This document shows positions 52,559-61,960 of a stretch of DNA of 64,000 nucleotides, one piece after another. A program made the translations under genes and the position numbers. This DNA comes from Macrolepiota albuminosa (taxonomy: Eukaryota > Basidiomycota > Agaricomycetes > Agaricales > Agaricaceae): positions 1,542,468 to 1,606,467 of the forward strand of contig JAMWFC010000054.1 of assembly GCA_027475525.1 (NCBI GenBank), written 5' to 3'. The notes below the pieces were generated by a model, which was not told where the DNA came from, did not search any database, and saw only the letters and a program-made list of their open reading frames with translations. Within the stretch, counting starts at the first letter, position 1. Every line of letters starts with the position of its first letter.

Positions 52559-54150
52559 ATGTTCGAAATGGACAACCATCAAATGCAATCACTGTTGCAA
52601 CTTTCCATGGATAAGAGGATTGAAATTTTGAATTGTGAAGATGCAGGAAAGTCAAAATACACATGTGATTTCTCATTATTCTGATGATGTTTTGTATTCA
52701 TTATAGTCAATCAAGCAACTTCTTTTGCGAACTTGCGACTCGCAGGTGCCTCCCTTTGTCGCCAACTTGCATACTATAATACAATGCAGAAAATTGAAGA
52801 GGCATTTGAAGTCAAGTCTGTCACCGGTGGCTCTAAATGTCTTGTTTATCATGGAACGGATTTGGAAGTTTTGCTTGATTTCTCTGGCTTTATTCTAGAG
52901 TTCAGGCTTCCTCCTCTTTCAAGCAATTATTGGTCTGTTGCCATATTTGCTGTTATTATTCAATTTTATCTTATTCAAGCTATTATTTAGTGTTTGCCAA
53001 AACGAATCCAATTCATTAAATTACTTTGTTACCATTATTGCACCATACAATTGCGATTACTTTGATGACGATTTAGCAGCACTAGATCTTATTTTTTCTT
53101 ATTTCAATGGAACGTTTGCCGAAGGTGATATGAATGCGTATAAACCTTATCAAGTTCTTCTGGGGACACATGCTATTTGCCCAAGGACAAGGATTTGTAC
53201 ACCAAAAGGGCAGAGTCATTTGCTCACTGAAATAGCACTTCCTGAGGCGGTAGACAATCACGGCGTTCTTACTGGTCTACTTCAGACTGGTAGATATGNN
53301 NNNNNNNNNNNNNNNNNNNNNNNNNNNNNNNNNNNNNNNNNNNNNNNNNNNNNNNNNNNNNNNNNNNNNNNNNNNNNNNNNNNNNNNNNNNNNNNNNNGC
53401 TCACTGAAATAGCACTTCCTGAGGCGGTAGACAATCACGGCGTTCTTACTGGTCTACTTCAGACTGGTAGATATGTACATACTGATGACAATATTATTGT
53501 CTTTCACGAACTAGTTCCTAACCATGGAAGCAGGTAAGTTTGCTTTTATTGATCAATTAATTGAAAAATAAAGCAGTCTTTATAGAACTAGTTCCTAACT
53601 ATGGAAGCAGGTAAGTTTGCTTTTATTGATCAATTAATTGAAAAATAAAGCAGTCTTTATAGACAGACAGACGTACAAGCAGATTGCTTATCCTGGAGTT
53701 TTTCGCATCGGGCAACTTGTTGAAGCAAGTATCAGTTTTCGCACCGTCAAGATTGGGCGAAAGAATGCACCATTAATTCATCTAGATAAGTTACTTCTTG
53801 TCGCTAAACATGGAACTACGGTGAGACCCCATCGAGTAGAGTTTAAGTGCTATAAACTAAAACTTTTACTATCAGTTATTGGAAAATGAGCTAGCTAATC
53901 AGTCTCCATCGAGTAGAGTTTAAGTGCTATAAACTAAAACTTTTACTATCAGTTATTGGAAAATGAGCTAGCTAATCAGTCTCACAATCTTGAATCTGCA
54001 GTATCTCGAGGAGTCCGGAAGCGTTATATTGATATTGATGAAGATTTTCCACTTTGACCTACAAAGCGTACAAAATTGACTAGTGAGGCAGATTTCGATG
54101 AGGATAAAGACTTTCAAAGGGAGGCGCAGTACCAAGATGAATTGAATTAG
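52559..54150 (+). pseudogene. Gene C: multi-exon hypothetical gene with in-frame stop
   Basis: Best-supported exons: about 52733-52932, 52991-53298, then (across a gap that repeats 77 bp) 53476-53533, 53667-53820 and 53953-54150. Introns are about 55-60 bp GT-AG once 77-bp scars at 53508-53661 and 53829-53982 are discounted. The first exons are uncertain; an ATG at 52559 is possible. The frame encodes an unrecognised protein with ALPEAVDNHGVLTGLLQTGR and FRIGQLVEASISF blocks. A TGA at 54055-54057 interrupts the last exon, after which the same frame stays open for 30 codons to TAG (54148-54150). A CGA-to-TGA change would explain it. Could also be a genuine shorter C-terminus. Confidence 0.5.
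53299..53398. other. Assembly gap, 100 N, with 77-bp overlap on both sides
   Basis: The 77 bases before the gap (53222-53298) are identical to the 77 after it (53399-53475). The contigs therefore overlap and the gap is probably not real. A gene C exon reads straight through once merged. Confidence 0.95.
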
Positions 54151-55169
54151 TATGCTACTATAAGTTGTTTTTTAAAGTACATGCTGAGAACTCTATATAT
54201 TCTTCGAATTGCGGTCTGAATGAAGTGTATGTAATTGTTGAATGCAATTGAATATATTCACTTTGAATGAAATAAAAGAAAAACACAGTTACATGCAAAA
54301 ACAGGATTGAAAACTTTGCACAGAAGACCCTCACAACATTGTCTAATCTTTCAAATGAGAAAAAAATCAAGTATTATAATTTTAGGAGTAAGACTTGTTT
54401 CTTCTCACTCAGCTGTTTGCCCATACACAAAGTCTTACATTCCATTTGACAATCTTCAAACACATTGCAACGATTTATCGTCGAAAAAGCTGAGATCCAT
54501 TACTTTGGCTACTCTTATCCACATAGGATGCTTGTGCCCAAGAGCTTGGAAATATTGAGCTAAACATAAAATTATTCATTGATATGTTGGGTCATGGTTC
54601 CGAGATATAGCATAGATAGATTGTAGATTGAGGTTATTCCTTGCATGTCAGAAAATGTCTTCAATTTTTGAAGCCACATGTTTAAATATTTAAGCTTAAG
54701 CTTTTTAAGCTTTAACTAAGATATGTGCTACGTTATCGCTTATTAGGAATAGGAATATATCAATTAACTTATCTTTCAGTAAGTATATTCATCATTCAAC
54801 GAGAAGGACTAGTAAAACATACCAAGTTCTGACAAATATCATGACATTTTGTCGTCCTTATCAGAGCTGCCAGTCATGTCTACTCATCATAGTTTCAGAA
54901 TAGAACGTAAATTCACAACCACTGCACTGCCATATGCACACTGTACATGCATTCTTTAACAAATTACCTAACAAAAGATGAATTTTTGAAATCAATTTGA
55001 CTCATTTACACTAGCAGCAAAGTATGATGCTTTCTTAACACTAGAGATCTTTATTTAATAATATTAATGAGAGTGCCGTGCCAACAGCAAAATAAACATG
55101 GTTGAGTACTCATTCTCAACACAATTTTTGGATTCGAACCAAAAGTCATTATCTAATTCAATATTACCT
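54151..55169. other. AT-rich spacer, no gene supported
   Basis: An open plus-strand stretch at 54307-54558 contains Cys and His residues (SAVCPY ... LQTHCN) that faintly recall a zinc-finger fragment, without enough context to call a gene. AAGCTT-type palindromes cluster near 54688-54712. Confidence 0.4.
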
Positions 55170-55720
55170 GCACAGCCCATCTCAAGATTGACCAGGTAGT
55201 ACATCTCAGATCACACACTCAGACTATTAGTATGTCCAATTACCTCTTCTACGCGATGACTATTTTTTGATGATGTGCCTCCAACAAACAACCACCAACT
55301 TGAATCTACAAATGCCTTCAACAAATCACGCAACAAAGACTCATCAATCCACTTTGTAAATCCAATGCCCTTCCATCCACCAACGTCTTTTGCAGTACCA
55401 CCTCTTTGAATAAACACACCAAGTGCTAAGCGCTTATTTCTCAACCTTTTCGAATTCAGACCAAAAAGTCATTGTCCGATCCGTCCGATTCTCAACATTA
55501 CCTGCACAGCCCAACTCAAAGCTGACAAAGTGACATAACCTTCTCAAATTATTCAGTACGTCCATTACCTCTTCTATCTATATTCTAACTCAAGGCTAAT
55601 CAAGTGACGTAAACTTCTCAGACTATTCAGTATGTCCATTACCTTCTTCTAACTCAGGACTGAACATATGGCATGAACTTCTCAGACTATTAAGTACGTC
55701 CATTACCTTTTCTGCAATTG
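55170..55720. repeat. Degenerate tandem repeat region
   Basis: Imperfect units of about 65-75 bp share AACTCA, CAAGTGAC, CTTCTCAGACTATT, CAGTACGTCCATTACCT. Units are near 55510, 55585 and 55645, with more diverged traces from 55175. A minus-strand frame of 77 codons (55211-55444) overlaps it, is Trp/Gly-rich (GGTAKDVGGWKG), and may be a remnant coding exon. A 77-bp assembly duplication (55717-55870) follows directly. Confidence 0.55.
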
Positions 55721-55870
55721 CTATTTTTATAAATAAAGTTGAAAAATACCCCTTAGTATACTAGTAACCTAATTCAATTGACATTATCACCATATTGCTA
55801 TTTTTATAAATAAAGTTGAAAAATACCCCTTAGTATACTAGTAACCTAATTCAATTGACATTATCACCAT

Positions 55871-56533
55871 CAATCTCATGATTTCTATAGAAGTCTTTTG
55901 CAACCATACAATATACCGGTACAATGTACAAATATATCTCAATCACCGACATGAGGCAACCACTATTAAAATACATCTCAACACTCTATTTGTGTCAGAG
56001 GACTCCTCATTCCTTTCTTCTTTCACTCTTTATTTCTTCACTCTCCTTTCATTCACTTCCTTATTTCTTCTATCATTCTCTCATCTTGCTGTTACTACTT
56101 TTTCAATACTATCTGTTAGTACTATTCTCAACCTTTGAGGTGCTCTGGTTCTTTAGCTATCACTCAGACAAGTGTGGGCTCTTCAGCACCGCTCCAGGCT
56201 GCTTAGATAAGCTGGAGCTTGCCTTTCTGACTTCTAAAGTCCAGAGTTTTCCTCCCTTGTTTGCACACTTGTTTGGTTAGTCAATTTTCGAGTTTTTAAG
56301 GTTTTGTTGTACTGTACAGTTGTTTCCCATGCTTCAGAGGCCCCAGAAGCATCCAACCTGGCATAGGGAATCCCCAGACTTGTTCTCTTTGGATCTCCCT
56401 CTGCCAGGTGAGTAGCTACCTTGATATTGTCAGTATATAGTCTAATACACTTTGGATCTCCCTCTGCCAGCTGTGTGACTGAGCCACAGCCTCTAGAGGT
56501 CGCCCTTACAATTTGCGACTCACATCTCCTCTC
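55871..56533. other. Pyrimidine-rich upstream region
   Basis: No supported coding frame. It has a long C/T-rich stretch (about 56003-56110), and a short segment CTTTGGATCTCCCTCTGCCAG occurs twice (about 56385 and 56450). It could be the upstream region of the small gene at 56534. Confidence 0.35.
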
Positions 56534-57101
56534 ATGAATACAAATCAGAACCAACAATCTTCTACACCAGCCAACTCCTCATCTTCAATCGACGGAGATA
56601 CAAAGATGGAGCTAAAGTTCATGACAGAAAAGTATCGTGCCGCGATGAAAAATAACAAAAGATGTATGTGACAATCTTATTTATTGCTTCTTTTGGATAC
56701 GACCTTGATTGATTATTTACACAGTGTACAGCCTTCTAGCTCGTGCAGAGAAAGCCGTCGATAATGCAGGCAAGCACCATTCTCAATATTAAATTTTCTA
56801 CTGACATACTGACATTACAGCCTTACTTATCCGATGCAGCCATCAACGAAGTGAAAATGAAGAATGAACAGTTGACGACTCTAGTATAAAATATAGGTAA
56901 GTAACATCACATTTAAACTAAGTGGAAGTGAAAATGAAGAATGAACAGTTGACGACTCTAGTATAAAATATAGGTAAGTAACATCACATTTAAACTAAGT
57001 GATAATAGCTAATGCCCATTGCACTAGAGTCCCACCGCCAAGAGTTAATAAATGTCAACAAATATCTGATGGACGCATACTTGTCAGAAAGTGACGATTG
57101 A
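56534..57101 (+). pseudogene. Small four-exon coiled-coil-like gene with nonsense codon
   Basis: Exons 56534-56663, 56725-56769, 56840-56896 and 57028-57101. Donors are GTATGT, GCAAGC (a GC-AG intron) and GTAAGT. The frame is consistent across all four and ends SESDD then TGA. It would give about 100 residues, rich in Lys/Glu/Leu, with a helical, coiled-coil look. One in-frame TAA at 56887-56889 interrupts exon 3; CAA-to-TAA would explain it. Intron 3 is lengthened by a 77-bp assembly duplication (56848-57001). No family is recognised with confidence. The alternative is that the TAA is the true end and the last exon is chance. Confidence 0.45.
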
Positions 57102-57249
57102 GATGACGATGACGGCACTACTATACTGACATACACAAGAACCATCATGTTTGTTCTATGCATATACAGTTAGATTGAGATGACGATGACGGCACTACTA
57201 TACTGACATACACAAGAACCATCATGTTTGTTCTATGCATATACAGTTA
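57096..57249. repeat. 77-bp assembly duplication
   Basis: 57096-57172 is repeated exactly at 57173-57249, next to the end of the small gene. Confidence 0.8.
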
Positions 57250-57359
57250 TATCCGGTATATGTAGTCTAAACCGTACATACAAAACGAAATTTCATCCAC
57301 ACTGTATATAAATAAACAGAGTCAAAAAAAAACATACCTATGGCGCAGACTACACCACC

Positions 57360-57840
57360 AAACCAAACGCCACTCCAAAAAAAAAAAAAAAAAAAACAAA
57401 AAAAGACAATGTCAAGGTTTAATACCAAACCAAACGCTACTCCAAAAAATAAAAAACAAAAAAAAAACAAAAAAAAAACAAAAAAAAAAAAAACAAAAAA
57501 AACAAAAAAAAACAAAAAAAAACAAAAAAAAACAAAAAAAAACAAAAAAAAACAAAAAAAAAACAAAAAAAAAAACAAAAAAAAACAAAAAAAAACAAAA
57601 AAAAAAAACAAAAAAAAAACAAAAAAAAAAAAACAAAAAAAAAACAAAAAAAAAAAAACAAAAAAAAAACAAAAAAAAACAAAAAAAAACAAAAAAAAAA
57701 CAAAAAAAAAAACAAAAAAAAAACAAAAAAAAAACAAAAAAAAAACAAAAAAAAACAAAAAAAAAACAAAAAAAAGGCAATGACAAGGTCTAAACACCAA
57801 ACACTATTCAAAAAAAAAAAAAAAAACAATGACAAGGTCT
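57360..57840. repeat. A-rich (A)nC tract with flanking repeat unit
   Basis: About 300 bp of A7-A13 runs separated by single C residues (57460-57775). On either side a short unit recurs: ACCAAACCAAACG, CACTCC or CTACTCC, a poly-A run, then ACAATG, CAAGGT, TAA. It appears near 57355, 57421 and 57793. The tract looks like an expanded A-tail between copies of this unit. The motif AACGCTACTCCAAAAAA also occurs at 15796. The Lys- or Phe-rich open frames across it are products of the repeat. Confidence 0.75.
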
Positions 57841-58805
57841 AACATGCCTATACAAATACAAACTAATTATAATGGAAGCTGTACAGACTAATTATGATGG
57901 AAGCTGCTCTTTCCATAATATGGACTCTGACATGAAAGAGTGCTATGGCGTTCCCAAATCTTGATATGATAGCATTGAATTGTACATCTCGAATGACTGA
58001 ATTAGCATAGCAGACTGGAATACAACAACAATTATCCTTATGACGAGAATATCTACAGTCGCTTACAAAAACATGCTGTGTATGCTTTACCAAGAAATGA
58101 TCAAGTATTTTGATCCATGTGATGAAGGACTGGATCTATTGTCAATGATAATGGCCCATCTGTTTATTCGCGATCTTCACGTGACGTGAACATGACTCTG
58201 AGTGTGAGCATCAGAGTGAGGCTTTGACTTTGATAGATGCGTCAAGTTTTGCTTTGACTTTAGTTTTGACGACAGGAACAAGAAAACAGGCACAGACACG
58301 AGCACCTTTCTCCACCTCTTTTGAGTCTTCTTCTCAGCGTCTATCCTGCTCGTTGTACCAGAAACAGAGACAGAGACAGAGGCACCTACAGCCGGAGCCA
58401 GAGAAACGCCGGGAAACACACACACAAGTGCGTCAGCCAACGGCGAGGTCACAGACAGCAGCACAAGCCACTGTGTACTTAAATGCGGGGTTGATGAGGG
58501 GTGAATGTTGAACGTTGACCTGGGGATGGCTAGAACGCTCACAGGATGAAACAGGCAATATCTCTTGAACTCTAGGACGTCATCATGTTCATCGTTGATG
58601 AAAACGGCACAGCTGATATACGTGCCTCGTGCTCACATGTGTACAATCATAGCTACTGAGAATAAAGTCAACAAGGACCTTAGTGTTGTCCAGGAGTCTC
58701 GAGTATATATGATGATGAAAGACAATATAACCATGGAACTGTGATTGAATGATATGAAATATAGATCACACATATAAAGTTTGAACATGTGATGTTGTCT
58801 TTTGA
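57841..58805. other. Spacer, no gene supported
   Basis: A minus-strand frame at 57863-58093 (76 codons, Cys-rich) and frames in a GC-richer part (58180-58545) lack splice or homology support. GAGACAGAGACAGAG simple sequence occurs near 58364. Confidence 0.35.
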
Positions 58806-58882
58806 CCAATCATTATGTAAGTGTTCGTCCCCACAAACGGTTATATAAGTGTTTGTCCACATGAACGATTACATAATGATTT
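58806..58882. mobile_element. Small MITE-like inverted repeat
   Basis: Inverted arms CATTATGTAAG ... TTACATAATG surround GTTCGTCC/GGACAAAC and GTTATATAAG palindromes. The internal words match the MITE at 15818-16125, so the two are probably related. Confidence 0.55.
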
Positions 58883-58906
58883 TATTATTATTATTATTAT
58901 TGTATC

Positions 58907-59189
58907 GTATAGAATGATCATCATTATACATAATACATACGTCTCTTTCTTTCCTCCCTGTCTTTTCTTAAAATTTTCGATTTGTATAGAATGATCATCA
59001 TTATACATAATACATACGTCTCTTTCTTTCCTCCCTGTCTTTTCTTAAAATTTTCGATTTCAAACTATCTTACTGCTAGCTTGCTCATAGGTCATGTTAC
59101 TGCACAACTCTGTGTCTTTTCTTAAAATTTTCGATTTTAAACTATTTTACCGCTAGCTTGCTCATAGGTCATGTTACTGCACAACTCTG
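58907..59189. repeat. Two chained 77-bp duplications
   Basis: 58907-58983 repeats at 58984-59060, and 59036-59112 repeats at 59113-59189. The second pair is not exact: it differs at a few positions, all C/T. Chained short contigs in a polymorphic region would give this pattern. Confidence 0.7.
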
Positions 59190-59968
59190 AGAATGCTATA
59201 TGCTCATCGCTTCTTCTGCTAGAACAAACTGGTACCGTCAGTCTATGTTGTCGTGTACTCACTCAATGGACACCTACTGGAAGCAAATACTATCAATCAC
59301 TGTGGTTCAACTTGGTACTTATTACTACTTGTTGCAAGCTAGAATGCTTCGATAGGTAAAATTCTGGCAATTAGTACAATGTAAGTATGACTTCAGCCTG
59401 TTCAATCTATGGATCTATGCGGCTTGAAACAAATCTTTTCTGCAAATGCGACCATGGAAAAACCGTTGTATTACTCGAACAACTATGCAATGAAGCCTTA
59501 TATATACCAATCTGCTAAAACAACCAAGATGTTCAGTGACATTAAGTATGACTTTAGTGAACACTCACTCACTTATACAAAAATAACCATATGCGGTTGA
59601 TATTTCCTCTCAACATCACTTCATATACGTTTACTTTTTTTTGGTGTATAACGTTGAACAATGTCTTCACACAACATCCATGTCTGAACTTCCACACGTT
59701 GATGATATACAGTGTTGGCACCTGTGTACGTCTCCCTACTCCTTCTGCAGAAGATGAATGAGAGAAATTGCAGATGTTGGGTTCACCATTGTCACTAGAT
59801 GGTACCTCGACGTTTTAAGTGGTTATAACATCAAAAATCTAGTATTTTGGTGAGCTTTTCTATTTTACTTTATATTAACGCTTTTTTTACATATTGTATC
59901 TTTCTAATGTCAGCTCTTATACCCATCATGACCTGCGCACATGACACCTCACCCTAAAAGGATTCAAT
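59190..59968. other. AT-rich region with possible exon fragments
   Basis: Short plus-strand frames at 59171-59359 and 59409-59600 have host-like codon use, but I could not join them into a gene. Confidence 0.25.
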
Positions 59969-60196
59969 ATGAATCAACGATTAGTCACCGCCTTTCACGT
60001 ACATCGTAGCGATGACAATCAATACCTTGACGAAGCATTCACTTATGCATATTTGGACAATTCATACAGCTGGATGGCAGAAAATATCATTGTCAAGCAC
60101 GTCGTTTCCAGCCACGTAACTCAACACCATATTTTCAACACAGCTTCGAAAATCATTGTAAATCTTCATTTACTCTTCAAGTTTACTTCGAAGTAA
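59969..60196 (+). CDS. Small hypothetical ORF
   Basis: ATG-initiated 75-codon frame (FHVHRSDDNQYLDEAFTYAY near the start). Its 3' end is covered by a 77-bp near-duplicate (60116-60269, with a base difference), so the real end is unclear. It could be an exon of a larger gene. No family recognised. Confidence 0.25.
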   Translation: MNQRLVTAFHVHRSDDNQYLDEAFTYAYLDNSYSWMAENIIVKHVVSSHVTQHHIFNTASKIIVNLHLLFKFTSK

Positions 60197-60269
60197 CTCA
60201 ACACCATATTTTCAACACAGCTTCAAAAATCATTGTAAATCTTCATTTACTCTTCAAGTTTACTTCGAA

Positions 60270-61240
60270 CTCATTTTATTACAAGTTTGCATATATTACA
60301 ACACAAAACGATAATGACACATCAATAGGTAGTATTACTTTCTTTTCATAGGTAAGTTAACTTTCATTTTCATAATTACAATACGCTATATGTTTTTTTC
60401 AAACAGATTTTATTTTATTTATTTATTTTATTATATAATAATATAATATATATTACATATATCTATATGTTTTTTTCAAACAGATTTTATTTTATTTATT
60501 TATTTTATTATATAATAATATAATATATATTACATATATTGTACCACTTAATGTATGTATTCATATCATATCATTTATCATTATCATATCTATATCTGAA
60601 TATTGGAATTGCTCGAATGTGAAGGCGAGCAATGAAATCTGAAAGTAAAGAAGTTATTGTGTCTCATATTGACTATCTATCAAATTGGAGTCTACCCGTA
60701 AAATAAAAGGAAAGAACAGAATGCGTGCTAGTCACCTGCCTTATCTCTTGCTGGGCTCCCGGCGTTGCCTGTAGCCTCAGCTTACAATAATGTATAACCA
60801 TGTATAATAATAATGAAATAATAAATAAAGAAAATAAAAAACGAATGAAGAGAAGAGTACATACATACAAGTAATAAAATAAAAAGTAATAAAAGAAAAA
60901 GAAACATGTATGTAAGAGTCGGGGACCGGCGCACACGTGCACCGCTACGATTGGATTTTAGACCCAGGCGAGTGATTTTTCCGACACTGTTGTTCTTCGA
61001 CCTTGTGTATGTTTCCATATGTTCTTCTATTATCTGTTTCAGATCTTGTTCGGAGATATACAATTACATGGCACATATCAATCACTAGATGTGACCTTGG
61101 GGAGAGACCAATGAATCGATCAAAGCATTGATCGAGGTCTATGCAAGCGAACCGACCCTCGCTCAACCCTGGACGCGTCGCGTCACACTTATCACATCGC
61201 TTTGTCGCGTCAAAGACAATGGCTCATTGTTTCTTTCACT
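60270..61240. other. AT-rich spacer, no gene supported
   Basis: Contains very AT-rich TATATAATAATATAA sequence with a 77-bp assembly duplication (60386-60539) and simple AATAAA-type repeats near 60800-60900. No RNA gene was recognised. Confidence 0.4.
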
Positions 61241-61256
61241 TCACTGTTACGGACCC

Positions 61257-61480
61257 TGTATATAGTCTAGCTATGCATTACCAGACCCTCGTCCTGCTTC
61301 CTTCTCACCACTCACGTAGAGCTCGTCAGGTCAGCATTACTCACGTCCTGCTTCCTTCTCACCACTCACGTAGAGCTCGTCAGTCCTTTGGACTACGAGT
61401 TTTCTTTCGCCCACCCTCAATACCACTTACCCCTCTCTTTCTTTCTTATCACTTACTCTCATTTCTCATATTCTAAGGCA
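61257..61480 (+). promoter_or_regulatory. Candidate promoter with a 54-bp-spaced repeat
   Basis: A TATA-like GTATATAG at about 61258 is followed by a long pyrimidine-rich leader, as in strong fungal promoters. Within it, about 39 bp (starting CGTCCTGCTTCCTTCTC) recur 54 bp apart, at about 61290 and 61344. The spacing is not 77, so this duplication is probably real. It may drive the DUF6535-ankyrin gene downstream. Confidence 0.35.
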
Positions 61481-61960
61481 CTTTGTCTCGTAGTTACTCG
61501 CCCGTGCCGGCTTGAGTACGGTTTCCATCCTGGGATCCGTGCAAGAGAGCAAGGGCGACCAAATATATTCTATTTGGAGAGACCAAGGAACTCATCACTC
61601 CGTCTTCATTGGCTTTGATAGCTTGACCTGGAGGGCAGCCATACACTACCTGTTCTTCCGCTGCTCAGAATATCTCACAGATGACCCAGTGTCAATGCAA
61701 ACAAATCAAAGGAATGATAAAACATGAAGACCCTCTACCTTGTCTTTTGTTTCCTCCCTTCGATACTATCATATCCAAGGTAACTGATTAGTAAATCATC
61801 ATCAATCAACAATTTGATTCGTGGAAGAACTGCCACGTATAACATCTTTCCTACTCACAATGGCATACCCCTTGCATGCATCGCGCCCTAGGACCTTCGG
61901 CATCCATAACTTGGGTACTGTCGTGCATTTGTTGTGAAATGATATACATTCACCCTATAG

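Noticed and set aside
57267..57835. Long Lys-rich (plus) and Phe-rich (minus) open frames
   Set aside because: They are translations of the A/C-rich tract; all frames are open for the same reason.
58177..58542. 121-codon minus and 95-codon plus frames
   Set aside because: They overlap each other in simple GAGACA-type sequence with no start, splice or family support.
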